From Elusimicrobiota bacterium (lineage in GTDB: Bacteria; Elusimicrobiota; Elusimicrobia; F11): DNA of 64,000 bases. The stretch covers positions 101,356 through 165,355 of the forward strand of contig JAJVIP010000002.1 of assembly GCA_022072025.1 (NCBI GenBank), given 5' to 3'. The position numbers and the translations under genes were made by a program. The first letter of the stretch is position 1. The number at the start of each line of letters is the position of its first letter. Positions 36,759 through 47,114 of this stretch are shown piece by piece. The notes beneath the pieces are model-generated. The model was not told the origin of the DNA. It saw only the letters and a program-made list of their open reading frames with translations, and made no database searches.

Positions 36759-37837
36759 AACCCATTGGACTCTATGTTCATATTCCGTTTTGTGATGCCA
36801 AATGCCATTACTGTGATTTTGTTACCTTCACGGACCGGTCTTCTCAAATAACTCCCTATCTTGAGGCGGTCTACGGGGAATTGTCCATCTATAAGGGTTG
36901 GCCTGTCCGCACCTTGTTTATTGGGGGAGGCACGCCAACGGTTTTATCGCCAAGTCAGATTGAGGTTCTTCTTTCCACCATCCACAGCACCATGGATACC
37001 CGTCTCTTAACAGAGGCCACCGTTGAAGCAAATCCAGAAAGCGCCACTCTGGACCGGTTGGCCGCCTATCGAAATGGGGGGATAAATCGGCTCAGTTTTG
37101 GACTCCAATCCACCAACAATGCGCTATTAAAAAAAATGGGCAGACTTCATGACATTGAAAGATTCTTTCATGTTTATGAATTGGCGCGATCATTGGGGTT
37201 TGAAAACATTAATGTTGATTTGATGTTTGGTCTTCCGGAACAATCGTTGTTGGATTGGGAAGAGACGTTGGACCGAATTAGAGAACTTTCCCCGGAACAT
37301 GTTTCCACCTATGCGTTAAAAATTGAACCGGGTACCAAATTTTCTGCAGAAGGATTCAAGGTCAATGGTGATCTCGAAGCGGATATGTATTTGTTGGCAT
37401 CACAGAAACTACGAAACTGGGGATACGAACATTACGAAATATCCAATTTCGCAAAACCTGGAAAAGAATCAAGGCACAATCTATTGTATTGGGAAAATCA
37501 AGACACGCTTGGAGTGGGAGTGTCCAGCACCAGTTATTTGGGAGGAAGGCGTTTTAAAAATACCACCCATTTACAGACCTATTTAGAAGCTTCCGCGAAA
37601 GGTCAAAGTGTTTGTCAGGAAGAAACGGTCTTGGAGCGTGGAGACAGGGAACGCGAGACCTTGATGCTGAACTTGAGATTGAAACGAGGGGTGGCATCCC
37701 ATTTGCTTGATCCGCTTCAATTACCGATTTTTAAAACATTTCTGGATCAGGGGCTGGCCGTGCTTGAAAAAGGAATGTATAGTCTCACGCCGAAAGGTTG
37801 GTTGCTTTCCAACTTGTTGTTTCAACAACTCGTTTAA
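36755..37837 (+). CDS. hemW: Radical SAM heme chaperone HemW
   Basis: A HemN-like radical SAM enzyme. The cluster motif is FCDAKCHYCDF (Cys13, Cys17, Cys20), with the glycine-rich FIGGGTPTVL and LSFGLQST. HemW has long been annotated as coproporphyrinogen III oxidase, but the family lacks the residues for that and inserts heme. Length is 360, normal. It overlaps lepB as ATGA. The next gene begins 20 bp later. Confidence 0.93.
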   Translation: MKPIGLYVHIPFCDAKCHYCDFVTFTDRSSQITPYLEAVYGELSIYKGWPVRTLFIGGGTPTVLSPSQIEVLLSTIHSTMDTRLLTEATVEANPESATLDRLAAYRNGGINRLSFGLQSTNNALLKKMGRLHDIERFFHVYELARSLGFENINVDLMFGLPEQSLLDWEETLDRIRELSPEHVSTYALKIEPGTKFSAEGFKVNGDLEADMYLLASQKLRNWGYEHYEISNFAKPGKESRHNLLYWENQDTLGVGVSSTSYLGGRRFKNTTHLQTYLEASAKGQSVCQEETVLERGDRERETLMLNLRLKRGVASHLLDPLQLPIFKTFLDQGLAVLEKGMYSLTPKGWLLSNLLFQQLV

Positions 37838-37857
37838 GGAGCCGAACTGAAAGTCCC

Positions 37858-38766
37858 ATGCCACTCGTACCATCTTGTTTAACTCCGCTAAAAAAAGCTG
37901 TTTCAATTTTAATCCCCGCCTATAACGAAGCTGATGCCATTTCCACGGTTATAAACGATCTTAAAGAAGCCTTTAAAAATTCTGATTGGACTTATGAAAT
38001 TATTGTCGTGGATGATTGCTCAAAAGACAACACCGCCCAAGCAGCCGAAAAGGCGGGAGTGAAGGTGATTTCCCATCCAAAAAACATGGGTTATGGTGGA
38101 GCTCTTCGAACGGGAATTGAACATTCTTCTTATGATTGGGTTGCCACCATTGATGCCGATTCGTCCTATCCCGCGCGTGAATTGATTAAGCTTCTTCCCC
38201 ATGCTTCTACACATGATATGGTGGTCGGCGCTCGCCAAGGTAAACACTATTGGGGCACGGTCTTCAAACATCCCGCTCGATTGGTCTTTTTGGCTTTGGC
38301 GCAGTTTGTGGTGGGATACCGAATTCCAGATGTTAACTCAGGTTTGCGTATGTTTCGTCGGCAAATTGTCCTTGAAATGTTGCCTCGGCTTTGCCGAGGG
38401 TTTTCATTTTCAACAACTTTGACTTTGTCTTTCTTGAGCAGTTACAGATTCGTTCATTTTGAACCTATCGAGTATTTGTCTCGAGTCGGGTCCAGCAAAG
38501 TGCGATATGTAAGGGACACGTTAAGAACCTTGCAATTGATGCTAGAAACCATTGTCTATTACAACCCTTTAAAGGCGGGCGTGTTGCTGATGTTGTTCCC
38601 TTTTTTCGTGGGATCCGTTTCCCTTTTACTTTCTCTTATCGAAAGCGATTTGTCTTGGTTGTTTTTTTCGGGTGTGATGTATTGCTTTTCTCTCGTTTTC
38701 TTGGGGATTGGACTCATCCTTTTTTTAATATCTCACAGCCCTGAAAAGAAAATCTCCTCCCGTTGA
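37858..38766 (+). CDS. Glycosyltransferase family 2, polyprenyl-phosphate sugar synthase-like
   Basis: A GT2 enzyme of the DPM1/GtrB/ArnC type that transfers a sugar to polyprenyl phosphate. The N-terminal domain has VSILIPAYNEADAI, EIIVVDDCSKDNTAQAA, VATIDADSS (DxD) and ELIKLLPHASTHDMVVGAR. NSGLRMFRR is also typical. Two transmembrane helices at the C-terminus hold it to the membrane. ATG 37858 is used; the frame opens further upstream inside hemW. Its TTGA overlap with the GT-C gene suggests a pathway in which the lipid-linked sugar is the GT-C donor. Confidence 0.9.
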   Translation: MPLVPSCLTPLKKAVSILIPAYNEADAISTVINDLKEAFKNSDWTYEIIVVDDCSKDNTAQAAEKAGVKVISHPKNMGYGGALRTGIEHSSYDWVATIDADSSYPARELIKLLPHASTHDMVVGARQGKHYWGTVFKHPARLVFLALAQFVVGYRIPDVNSGLRMFRRQIVLEMLPRLCRGFSFSTTLTLSFLSSYRFVHFEPIEYLSRVGSSKVRYVRDTLRTLQLMLETIVYYNPLKAGVLLMLFPFFVGSVSLLLSLIESDLSWLFFSGVMYCFSLVFLGIGLILFLISHSPEKKISSR

Positions 38767-40940
38767 AAAAGAAAAAAGAGAAAACCCTCCGATCCGTTCA
38801 ACCTGTCCCCTCTCCCTTTGTTTTGTGGAAATCTCTATTGGGTTGGGGCATTTGCGTGTGGCTGATATTTGTCACTTTTCATTTTGATGAAAAGTTTCCC
38901 GGTTCGTTGGATCCCATGTTTATGTTTTTTGAGGGGATGTTTAGCTTTTCCCTGATCCCCTTTTTAAAAGCCTCCGTTGGATATCTTAAATCGATCTGCC
39001 TCTTTTTGCTGATTGTGGCGGGGGTGACGTCTTGGGGTATGATTTTTATTCGACGGTTTCTGGATGAATCCATTTCTCTTTTGACGAAAGTCGTTCTATC
39101 GACATTGGTCGGGTTAATTTTTCTTTCTTTAACGACAACGGCTTTCGGATTCCTGGCTTTATTAAAACCGCTTTACCTTTTAAGTCTGGTTTTTTTGTTT
39201 TCCGCTGTGGGAGTTTTTTTTACTCATCAAGATTGGCGTCAAGGCGCCTCTCAGATTCGTTCTCAATCTTGGTTGTGTCTTGTTGATTCTCCAGTAAAAA
39301 TTCTTTGTCTGCTTCTTTGTTGTTTTCCATTTTTTATGGCATTTGTTCCCGAGATATTTTACGACGCACTTGTTTATCATTTGGGATTGCCTCAGATATT
39401 TATAAATGAGGGACGAATTATCGATACACCCCATGTGTATTTCTCCCGTTCCCCTATGCTCATTCACATGCTGTATACATTGGCCGTTGGATTGGATGGC
39501 AGCACGTTGGCCAAACTGATGAATTGTTTATTCCTTATGTTGGGGGTGGGAGGCTGTTTTATCCTGTCAAGAAAATTGGGATGGGAAAAGTCCGCGCCCT
39601 GGGCTGTTGTGATTTTCCTTTCTATCCCGATCGTTCAAATGAATTCCTGGACAACCGCCATCGATTCGGCCATGGCCGGAGTTTTTGGATTGGCGGCCTT
39701 TTGCTTGCTCGAGTGGCGAACTTCTGAAAAGAAATTATTTTGGGCATCGCTTACCGGCCTTTTTTCAGGGGGGGTTTTTGCCATCAAATATCCGGGTGTT
39801 GTCGTTACCGGATTGATGGGAGGGGTGTTGATCCTTCTGTCATTGAAGCGAATTCGTGAGACCTCGATATTTTTATCTTTGATTCTTTTTGCATTGTTTT
39901 CTGTGATAACCGTTGCTCCGTGGTTGGTTCGAAATTATGTGTGGACAGGAAACCCCGTCTATCCCATTCTCTCCAGCGTTTTTGAAAGCCGACATATGAA
40001 TCATCGAAAGATGACAAATGAAAAAAATATAACGAAACGATCCAAACCCGAATCCGTTAAGGATCTGCTCATTTACCCTTGGAAACAGACGATGCTTGAA
40101 ATTTCCAATTTCAATTTCGTTGGACCCATGATGTTGGGATTATTACCTTTGATATTGTTGTTGCCGCTCAAGGACAGTTCCGTCCGAATATTTTCCCTTA
40201 TAACCTTTGGATATTTTCTTTTACAACTTCAAGTGTTGGGGGAGCTGCGATATTTGATGCCCGGTTTCCTTTTGTTAGGGACTCTTTTTGCGGGTGGACT
40301 TGCGGCCTTAAGCCAAATTTCCTCTCTAAATGGATGGGGGATAAAATTAATCTTGTTTGGGGTATCGCTTTATCATTTGGGATGGATCTTTCAATGTCTG
40401 GAATCCCGATATAAACCTTGGCCCCTCATTTGGGGGCAGCAAACCCGAACAGATTATTCTGCCACCATGCACAATGGTCTCAATTTATGGCCTTGGCAAG
40501 TGATGTATGACGATATCAAGAATTTGCCGGATCCTTGTCGGGTCTATATTCTCGGCAATGAGCAGGTTTTTGGATTTCCCAAAAGATATTGGTATTCAAG
40601 TGTTCATGATTATGTCCCTTTGGTGTTGTGGACGAACGAGAGTTCAAGCGCGGATGAGCTATACCGGAAGATGAAAGATCAAGGTTTTACTCATCTTTTG
40701 ATTAACATCCCGGAAACGGTGAGATTGGAGGGGTATAAGTTGTTTACCTGGACGGAGGAAGGAAAAAAGATTTTTGCTGATTTTGCGAACCGTCACTTGA
40801 AACTTGTCAATGTAAAACCCATCGCTGGTTATGCGGAATCTCTTCTTTTATTTGAGATTCAGGAGTCAGTTTCATCCCCACATCCCTTTGGGGATTTTGG
40901 TTTTTATTATGGAAAAGTGTTTCAATTGGGCCCCTCATGA
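38763..40940 (+). CDS. Polytopic GT-C-type glycosyltransferase-like membrane protein
   Basis: About 725 residues with roughly ten or more hydrophobic helices in the first 570, then a soluble C-terminal region. PEIFYDALVYHLGLPQIFINEG in the first large periplasmic loop, with its Asp, followed by PHVYFSRSPMLIHMLYTLA, fits the GT39/GT83 GT-C class that uses polyprenyl-linked sugars. DGSTLAKLMNCLFLML and GGVFAIKYPGVVVTGLMG are also GT-C-like. The start TTG 38763 overlaps GT2 as TTGA. The GT2 protein before it could make its donor. The acceptor is unknown. Confidence 0.78.
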   Translation: MKKKKEKTLRSVQPVPSPFVLWKSLLGWGICVWLIFVTFHFDEKFPGSLDPMFMFFEGMFSFSLIPFLKASVGYLKSICLFLLIVAGVTSWGMIFIRRFLDESISLLTKVVLSTLVGLIFLSLTTTAFGFLALLKPLYLLSLVFLFSAVGVFFTHQDWRQGASQIRSQSWLCLVDSPVKILCLLLCCFPFFMAFVPEIFYDALVYHLGLPQIFINEGRIIDTPHVYFSRSPMLIHMLYTLAVGLDGSTLAKLMNCLFLMLGVGGCFILSRKLGWEKSAPWAVVIFLSIPIVQMNSWTTAIDSAMAGVFGLAAFCLLEWRTSEKKLFWASLTGLFSGGVFAIKYPGVVVTGLMGGVLILLSLKRIRETSIFLSLILFALFSVITVAPWLVRNYVWTGNPVYPILSSVFESRHMNHRKMTNEKNITKRSKPESVKDLLIYPWKQTMLEISNFNFVGPMMLGLLPLILLLPLKDSSVRIFSLITFGYFLLQLQVLGELRYLMPGFLLLGTLFAGGLAALSQISSLNGWGIKLILFGVSLYHLGWIFQCLESRYKPWPLIWGQQTRTDYSATMHNGLNLWPWQVMYDDIKNLPDPCRVYILGNEQVFGFPKRYWYSSVHDYVPLVLWTNESSSADELYRKMKDQGFTHLLINIPETVRLEGYKLFTWTEEGKKIFADFANRHLKLVNVKPIAGYAESLLLFEIQESVSSPHPFGDFGFYYGKVFQLGPS

Positions 40941-42370
40941 GTAATAAAAATAAAATAATTATTTTGGGTGCGGGCCCCACTGCCTTGGCTTCGGCGGTGA
41001 AGTTAGCACAAGAAGGGCGGAAGGTTAAAATTATTGAACGCCTGGCCTGGACAGGTGGGTTGTGTCAAACCTATCAACGGGGTGAATATGCCTTGGATTT
41101 GGGGCCTCATCGTTGGACTCCTCACAACCGCGAAGTATTTGATTTCGTGAATGATCTTCTTGATGGGCAACTTAATACAGTCAAGTATCGAGCGGAGATT
41201 TGGATTGGTGATCGATTTTTAAGCTACCCATTTCAGTTGGGGGAACTCCTCTTGAAAATTCCGCCCAAGCTTTCAGTGAAACTTGTAACGACCTATTTGT
41301 TGGCTTTTTTGAATGCCAATAAAAGGGGGGAAAGAACCTACGAGGAATGGGTTATGAATCATTTCGGTCCTGAGGTGACGAAATTAATATTTCGCCCCTT
41401 GATTGAAAAAGTGTGGGGAACTCCTCTGCCGCAATTGGCGGCGCGTTTTGCAAGACAAAGGATTGCCATAGCGAGCTTATGGGAGATTGCTTGGGAAGTT
41501 TTGTCGGGGCGGCGGCCCAAAAAGTTTCGTTCTGAATTTTATCCAGATAATTGTTTTCTTTATCCGCCTCAAGGGTTTGGGCACATAATGAACCGGATGA
41601 CCGAGGCTTTTATAAAGGCGGGAGGGGAGGTTGTTCTCGAGGCAAATGTAAAAGAGATCCATGCTGACAAGGGACGCGTCACCAAAGTTTTCTATGAACG
41701 GAAAGGGGCCATGGAGGTGGAGGAAAATCCTGATTTTGTCATCACCACCATTCCAATCCAACATTTTTTTCAAATGGTGAAGCCCCTTCCTGACAAAATG
41801 TTCCTTGAATCCGCTCATAAACTTAAAACGCGGCGGTTGATACTGCTCTATTTGGTCCTCAAGATGGATCGATTTTCTAAAAATACTTCCCTTTATTTTC
41901 CTCCCAGTGAATTTCCTTTTGGGCGTGTCTGGGAACAGAAAAACCACAGCCAGAAAACAGTGGACGTTTCCGGGAAAACGGTGTTGGGACTTGAGATGCC
42001 TTGCTGGGAGTCGGACCCGCTCTGGAAAATGGAGGACAAAGATGTTTTTGAGAAAGCAATTCAGCCTTTGGAAAAATATAAATTATTGAAAAGGTCTGAT
42101 GTCGAGGAATTTTTTACGGTTCGGCTGGGTTCAGTCTATCCCGTTTGGGATATTGATTTTGAGAAGAATCTAGAGGTTTTGCTTGGTTTTGAGCGGAGCA
42201 TAGAAAACCTTATTTTCAATGGTCGGCCGGGACTCTTTTTCTATAACAATCTACATCATTCCTTGGATATGGGGTTTGTGGCGGCTCGTCATATACTTTC
42301 AGGAAAACCCAAGAGGGAAAAGTGGGAAGTTGACTCTCAAGTTTTTAAAGAATTTGCGCTCGTTGAGTGA
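40937..42370 (+). CDS. FAD-dependent oxidoreductase (amine oxidase/UDP-galactopyranose-mutase-like)
   Basis: A flavoprotein of 477 residues. The Rossmann motif is IIILGAGPTALASAVKLA, with VKIIERLAWTGGLCQTY as the second FAD-binding part and a central YALDLGPHRWTPHN loop. It lies in the amine oxidase/protoporphyrinogen oxidase/UDP-galactopyranose mutase clan. No substrate-specific motif lets me choose. Linked by ATGA to a GT2 and a GT-C gene, it may act on a sugar or polyprenyl-linked intermediate. A 96-bp gap with a promoter and CIRCE follows. Confidence 0.8.
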   Translation: MSNKNKIIILGAGPTALASAVKLAQEGRKVKIIERLAWTGGLCQTYQRGEYALDLGPHRWTPHNREVFDFVNDLLDGQLNTVKYRAEIWIGDRFLSYPFQLGELLLKIPPKLSVKLVTTYLLAFLNANKRGERTYEEWVMNHFGPEVTKLIFRPLIEKVWGTPLPQLAARFARQRIAIASLWEIAWEVLSGRRPKKFRSEFYPDNCFLYPPQGFGHIMNRMTEAFIKAGGEVVLEANVKEIHADKGRVTKVFYERKGAMEVEENPDFVITTIPIQHFFQMVKPLPDKMFLESAHKLKTRRLILLYLVLKMDRFSKNTSLYFPPSEFPFGRVWEQKNHSQKTVDVSGKTVLGLEMPCWESDPLWKMEDKDVFEKAIQPLEKYKLLKRSDVEEFFTVRLGSVYPVWDIDFEKNLEVLLGFERSIENLIFNGRPGLFFYNNLHHSLDMGFVAARHILSGKPKREKWEVDSQVFKEFALVE

Positions 42371-42403
42371 CCGTTTTCTATATTTAGCAATCTCCCTCCT
42401 TGC

Positions 42404-42432
42404 TTGACAATAATAATAACCTCTGTTAGGAT
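42404..42432 (+). promoter_or_regulatory. Sigma-70-type promoter of the hrcA-dnaK operon
   Basis: TTGACA at 42404-42409 is followed after 17 bp by TAGGAT at 42427-42432 (four of six matches to TATAAT). The predicted transcription start falls inside the CIRCE operator, so HrcA binding would block initiation. This is the arrangement expected for a vegetative promoter under HrcA control. Confidence 0.8.
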
Positions 42433-42458
42433 TAGCACTCGAAATGAATGAGTGCTAT
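42432..42458. promoter_or_regulatory. CIRCE operator (HrcA-binding inverted repeat)
   Basis: TTAGCACTC (42432-42440), a 9-nt spacer, then GAGTGCTAT (42450-42458). It differs from the canonical CIRCE by only the last base (T for A). It overlaps the last base of the -10 box and ends 8 bp before the hrcA ATG at 42467. The HrcA repressor encoded just downstream should bind it. Confidence 0.95.
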
Positions 42459-42466
42459 TTAAAATC

Positions 42467-43543
42467 ATGAGAATATTACCTTCAGACGAACATCACGCTC
42501 GCAAAGAGAAAATGCTCCAAGCGGTTGTGCATTTGTATATCAAGACTGGAAAACCAGTGGGTTCCAGTACGATTGCTGAGAATTTTAAATTGAATTTGTC
42601 TCCTGCCACCATTCGAAATGTGATGGCGGAATTGGAAAAGGAAGGGTTCTTGACACATCCCCATACTTCTGCGGGACGCATTCCAACCGATCGTGGTTAC
42701 CGATTTTATGTGGACTCCATAGCCCATGTTCAAAAATTAGCCATGGAGGAAGAGAAACGGATTCGAGACGAATATGCCCGTCGCCGACGAGAAATAGAAG
42801 ATTTGATGTTGTCTACGACGCGGCTATTATCGATGTTGTCGAATTGCACGGGATTTGTTTTGCCGGGGAAAATTGAAACCGAACGTTTAAGGCGTCTCGA
42901 ATTGATTCCGGTCAGTGAAACACAGATCCTCGGAGTTTTGGTGTCCGACACGGGGTTTGTGCGAAATCAAATGATCGATGTGTCTCATACACCCGATGAA
43001 GAAACGCTGCGCAGTGCCTCTCGCTACTTAAACCAAAAACTGGCGGGTTTAAGCTTTACAGAAGCGCAGCAACGTGTGCTTTCTGAATTGGATAAATTTC
43101 ATCGCCAAGAAAGCGAACAAATGGAGTTGATGCAGTCATTGTCCAAATATTTATTTGGATCAGAATTTCGGAAAGATATCTATGTGGAAGGAGCCAATAA
43201 TATATGGAAATTTCCGGAAATGAGAGATGTGGACACCTTGAGAAATTTCGCGCATTTCGTGGATGAAAAAGAGGCGTTGGGAGCCATGTTAACGCGGGGA
43301 TTGGTGGAAGAAGGACTGCAGGTCCGAATTGGTTCCGAATATTTCCCGGAAATGAAAGATTTCAGCGTTGTCTCTTCAGGATTTCAAATTCGCGGCCGTC
43401 CCATGGGAGTGCTGGGTATTTTGGGACCCAAACGAATGGAATACCATCGCATGATGGCGATTGTTAACACGGTGGCCAACATCATGAACAAATTATTGGA
43501 AGGGGAAGATAAATTCATTGATGACCGGAGGCCCCATGCCTGA
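42467..43543 (+). CDS. hrcA: Heat-inducible transcription repressor HrcA
   Basis: HrcA represses the chaperone genes by binding CIRCE. The winged-helix domain has LYIKTGKPVGSSTIAE, LSPATIRNVMAELEKEGFL and HPHTSAGRIPTDRGYRFYVD. The C-terminal regions with GFQIRGRPMGVLGILGPKRMEYHRM and VNTVANIMN are conserved. ATG 42467 follows CIRCE by 8 nt and has no Shine-Dalgarno. A second ATG at 42512, with AAAGAG upstream, would drop 15 residues and still leave the domain whole. The stop overlaps grpE by 8 bp. Confidence 0.96.
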   Translation: MRILPSDEHHARKEKMLQAVVHLYIKTGKPVGSSTIAENFKLNLSPATIRNVMAELEKEGFLTHPHTSAGRIPTDRGYRFYVDSIAHVQKLAMEEEKRIRDEYARRRREIEDLMLSTTRLLSMLSNCTGFVLPGKIETERLRRLELIPVSETQILGVLVSDTGFVRNQMIDVSHTPDEETLRSASRYLNQKLAGLSFTEAQQRVLSELDKFHRQESEQMELMQSLSKYLFGSEFRKDIYVEGANNIWKFPEMRDVDTLRNFAHFVDEKEALGAMLTRGLVEEGLQVRIGSEYFPEMKDFSVVSSGFQIRGRPMGVLGILGPKRMEYHRMMAIVNTVANIMNKLLEGEDKFIDDRRPHA

Positions 43544-44105
43544 TCAACCAACATCAGACCCCATAGAAATAAGACCAGAGCTTGAGACAAAACTTTCAGA
43601 ATTAGAAATCCTTCGGCAATCTTTGGTGGAAGCCAAAGCGAAGGAGAAGGACGTCTTCGACCAATTGTTGAGATTGACGGCGGAGTTCCAGAATTTTCGA
43701 AAGCGGAGTGAATCTCGGCTGGTTGACGCTCGGAAAGCGGGTAAAGAAGAAATACTTCTTTCCATTATTAACCTTTCCGATACGTTAATGCAGGCCGAGC
43801 TATCCAGCCGGCAAACGACGGATCTCGATGCGCTTAAAAAGGGATTGTCGATGGTGCGGCAACAATTTGAAAAATTTTTGGCTGATCAGGGCTTAACTCC
43901 GATCAAAGCCAAAGGAGAAAAGTTGGATCCATCCCTGCATGAAGCGGTGGCGCGCGTGTCGAGTGAGGAACTCGACGAGGGCGTAATTGTTGATGAGATC
44001 CAACGTGGTTACACACTGAATGGACAACTGGTGAGGCCATCGCGCGTTAGCGTGGCGGCCAAATCGATCGAAACAGCGGAAGCCAAATTTAAGGAGGAAA
44101 ATTAA
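43536..44105 (+). CDS. grpE: Nucleotide exchange factor GrpE
   Basis: GrpE speeds ADP release from DnaK. A long N-terminal helix ([26 protein letters not shown]) leads into the conserved [14 protein letters not shown]. The C-terminal beta domain has [19 protein letters not shown] and [26 protein letters not shown] 43536 with GGAGG upstream is the best start, giving about 189 residues. It is 1 bp from dnaK. Confidence 0.96.
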   Translation: MPDQPTSDPIEIRPELETKLSELEILRQSLVEAKAKEKDVFDQLLRLTAEFQNFRKRSESRLVDARKAGKEEILLSIINLSDTLMQAELSSRQTTDLDALKKGLSMVRQQFEKFLADQGLTPIKAKGEKLDPSLHEAVARVSSEELDEGVIVDEIQRGYTLNGQLVRPSRVSVAAKSIETAEAKFKEEN

Positions 44106-44106
44106 C

Positions 44107-45972
44107 ATGTCTAGAATAATTGGAATTGATCTTGGAACGTCAAACTCGGCGGCAGCCGTTATGGAAGGTGGGAAGCCCACCATCATCCCGTCGGCGGAAG
44201 GCACAACCTTGGGAGGGAAGGCATTCCCTTCGTATGTTGCGTTTACAAAAGGTGCCGAATCACAACTTTTGATTGGTGAGCCTGCCCGTCGGCAGGCGGT
44301 GTCCAATCCGGAAGGAACGGTCACAACCTTTAAACGGAAAATGGGCACGGACTATAAATACAAAGTGTTCGATAAGGAATTTACTCCACAACAGTTGTCG
44401 GCTTTTATTTTGCAAAAAGTGAAAAGAGATGCCGAAGCTTATTTGGGAGATAAAGTCGAAAAAGCCGTGGTGACTGTCCCGGCCTATTTTAACGATCATC
44501 AACGCCAAGCCACCAAAGACGCCGGCACCATCGCGGGCCTCGATGTGGTGAGAATTATCAATGAACCCACGGCTGCTTGTTTGGCCTACGGCATTGATAA
44601 AAAAGGGGCCGATGAGAAAATTATGGTGTTCGATTTGGGCGGTGGAACCTTGGACGTGACCATCATGGACTTTGGAGGAGGGGTATTCCAAGTGATCTCC
44701 ACATCAGGCGATACCCAATTGGGTGGAACCGATATGGACAAAATCATTCTTGATTTCATTGCCGAGGAATTTAAGAAGGACGCGGGTGTGGACGTGCGCA
44801 AAGACGCCATGGCGGCGCAACGGATCAAAGAAGCGGCGGAGAAAGCCAAGATCGAGCTTTCAACAACGCTTGAGACCGATATCAATCTTCCCTTCATAAC
44901 GGCAGATGCTTCCGGCCCCAAACATCTCACGATGAAATTGAGCCGAGCGCGACTTGAACAATTGATTAAGCCGGTGGTGGACAGATGCAAACATCCCATT
45001 GAGCAAGCGCTCTCTGACGCGAAACTCCAGCCAAACCAAGTGACCAAAATCATTTTGGTGGGGGGACCGACCCGCATGCCCATCATTCAGAAATTTGTTG
45101 AAGACACAGTGGGTCGAAAGGTGGAAAGAGGTATCGATCCCATGGAATGTGTGGCCATGGGCGCGGGTGTTCAGGCGGCGGTTCTGACCGGAGAAGTCAA
45201 AGATGTGCTTCTTTTGGACGTAACGCCCCTCACGCTGGGTATTGAGACTTTGGGGGGAGTGTGCACACCATTAATTGAACGAAACACCACCATCCCTGTT
45301 CGCAAATCGCAGGTGTTTTCAACTGCTTCTGACAATCAGCCAGCGGTCACCGTTCATGTCCTTCAAGGCGAGCGTCCTTTGGCGAAAGATAACTTGTCAC
45401 TTGGCAATTTTGACTTGACGGGAATTCCTCCCGCCGCTCGAGGGATTCCTCAAATTGAGGTGGGTTTTGACATCGACGCCAATGGTATTTTGAACGTGAC
45501 GGCCAAGGATCTAGCCACGGGAAAAAGTCAGAATATCACGGTTACTGCGTCAACCAAAATGAGCAAAGACGCTGTGGAGAAAGCGGTTAAAGAGGCGGAG
45601 AAATTCGCTGAAGAAGACAAAAAGACAAAAGAGAAAATCGAAGTTCGCAATGAGGCCGACAGCGTCGTCTACAATGTCGAAAACATGCTGAAAGAGGCGG
45701 GGGACAAAATTGCGAAAGAGGAAAAAGAGACCATCGAAAAAGCAGTCACTTCTGTGAAAGAAGCTCTCAAGGGGGAGGATTTGGATAAGATCAAATCCGC
45801 TAAGGAAGAGCTTTTAAAATCCTCCCACAAATTGGCAGAGCAGATGTATAAGTCCGCGGCTGAAAAGCAGAAAAATGCTGCTCCTCAAGGCGAAACCGGT
45901 GAGTCGTCAAATGGAAAAAAAGCCACCGATGATGCGGTGGATGCCGAGATTGTAGATGAAGGTAAAAAATAA
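44107..45972 (+). CDS. dnaK: Chaperone protein DnaK (Hsp70)
   Basis: Hsp70 chaperone of 621 residues. The ATPase domain has [19 protein letters not shown], the [19 protein letters not shown] and [14 protein letters not shown] motifs, and the phosphate-2 loop [15 protein letters not shown]. The substrate-binding domain has [18 protein letters not shown]. The strong AAGGAGG upstream of the ATG fits a highly expressed gene. The tail is short and acidic, with [13 protein letters not shown]. Next gene: dnaJ, 12 bp downstream. Confidence 0.98.
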   Translation: MSRIIGIDLGTSNSAAAVMEGGKPTIIPSAEGTTLGGKAFPSYVAFTKGAESQLLIGEPARRQAVSNPEGTVTTFKRKMGTDYKYKVFDKEFTPQQLSAFILQKVKRDAEAYLGDKVEKAVVTVPAYFNDHQRQATKDAGTIAGLDVVRIINEPTAACLAYGIDKKGADEKIMVFDLGGGTLDVTIMDFGGGVFQVISTSGDTQLGGTDMDKIILDFIAEEFKKDAGVDVRKDAMAAQRIKEAAEKAKIELSTTLETDINLPFITADASGPKHLTMKLSRARLEQLIKPVVDRCKHPIEQALSDAKLQPNQVTKIILVGGPTRMPIIQKFVEDTVGRKVERGIDPMECVAMGAGVQAAVLTGEVKDVLLLDVTPLTLGIETLGGVCTPLIERNTTIPVRKSQVFSTASDNQPAVTVHVLQGERPLAKDNLSLGNFDLTGIPPAARGIPQIEVGFDIDANGILNVTAKDLATGKSQNITVTASTKMSKDAVEKAVKEAEKFAEEDKKTKEKIEVRNEADSVVYNVENMLKEAGDKIAKEEKETIEKAVTSVKEALKGEDLDKIKSAKEELLKSSHKLAEQMYKSAAEKQKNAAPQGETGESSNGKKATDDAVDAEIVDEGKK

Positions 45973-45984
45973 TTCAAAACCTCC

Positions 45985-47103
45985 ATGGCCAAGCGCGATT
46001 ACTATGAAATTCTCGGAGTGGGCCGGAATGCCACCTCCGATCAAATAAAGGCGGCCTATCGCCAACAGGCGATTAAAGTCCATCCGGATAAAAATCAGGG
46101 AGACAAACAGGCCGAAGAAAAGTTCAAAGAACTCAACGAGGCTTATAGCGTTCTCTCAGACGCTGAAAAGCGGAAGGCGTATGACCAATTTGGTCATGCG
46201 GCGGTTGATGGTTCTCAAGGAGCGGGTGGATTCCGTGGTGGAGCCGGAGGTTTTGGGGACCTGGGCGATATCTTTGGGGATATCTTTGAACAGGCCTTTG
46301 GCGGACAAGGAGGCAGGGGATCTCGAGGGGGCGGAGCGCCAGGTCGCGACCTTCGTGTGGACCAAGAGGTCACTCTCATTGATGTGTTGAATGGTATTGA
46401 TGTCACTCTTGATGTGCCCAATTTCCAAGCCTGCGACGCTTGTGGCGGGTCTGGAGCCAAATCGGGGACCGGGAGAAAACAATGTCCCGACTGTCGTGGT
46501 CGTGGTCAAGTGCGGGTGTCGCATGGATTTTTCACAATGGCGCAAACCTGTCAACGCTGCCGCGGGTTTGGAGAGATCATCGAAAATCCTTGCCCAACCT
46601 GTTCAGGATCTGGACGGGTTCACCGAAATAAAAAAGTCAAAGTTAGAATTCCTCCGGGGGTTGAAAATGGCACCACCTTGCGTATCTCAGGGGCGGGTGA
46701 AGCGGGGGAACGAGGCGCGGGATCTGGGGATTTGTATGTGGTGGTTCATGTTCGAGAAGACAAACGGTTTGAACGGGATGGCGCAAATCTGGTCACCGAT
46801 GCAGTTATTTCTTTTCCTTTGGCCGCGTTGGGTGGAGAGATTGACGTGCAAGCGTTGGAGGGTTTCGTCCGTCTCAAAATTCCAGCTGGAACTCAACCTG
46901 GGGCTCACTTCAGAGTATCTGAGCATGGTCTTCCACACTTAAAATCACGATCTCGAGGAGACCTTTTTGTTCGGGTTCAGGTCAACATCCCGAAAAAATT
47001 ATCCAAAGAAGAGAAGAAGCTCGTCTTTGAATTGGCCGAAAAAATGGGTGAGAAAAACATATCGAAAGACGACGGTGTTCTTAAACGTGTATTTGGGAGC
47101 TGA
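45985..47103 (+). CDS. dnaJ: Chaperone protein DnaJ
   Basis: Hsp40 co-chaperone, 372 residues. The J domain has the HPD tripeptide at residues 33-35. A Gly-rich linker ([17 protein letters not shown]) follows. The zinc region has four CxxCxGxG repeats: [24 protein letters not shown] and CPTCSGSG. The C-terminal substrate-binding domains end with [18 protein letters not shown]. All four zinc motifs are intact. Confidence 0.97.
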   Translation: MAKRDYYEILGVGRNATSDQIKAAYRQQAIKVHPDKNQGDKQAEEKFKELNEAYSVLSDAEKRKAYDQFGHAAVDGSQGAGGFRGGAGGFGDLGDIFGDIFEQAFGGQGGRGSRGGGAPGRDLRVDQEVTLIDVLNGIDVTLDVPNFQACDACGGSGAKSGTGRKQCPDCRGRGQVRVSHGFFTMAQTCQRCRGFGEIIENPCPTCSGSGRVHRNKKVKVRIPPGVENGTTLRISGAGEAGERGAGSGDLYVVVHVREDKRFERDGANLVTDAVISFPLAALGGEIDVQALEGFVRLKIPAGTQPGAHFRVSEHGLPHLKSRSRGDLFVRVQVNIPKKLSKEEKKLVFELAEKMGEKNISKDDGVLKRVFGS

Positions 47104-47114
47104 GCCTCTCTTTC

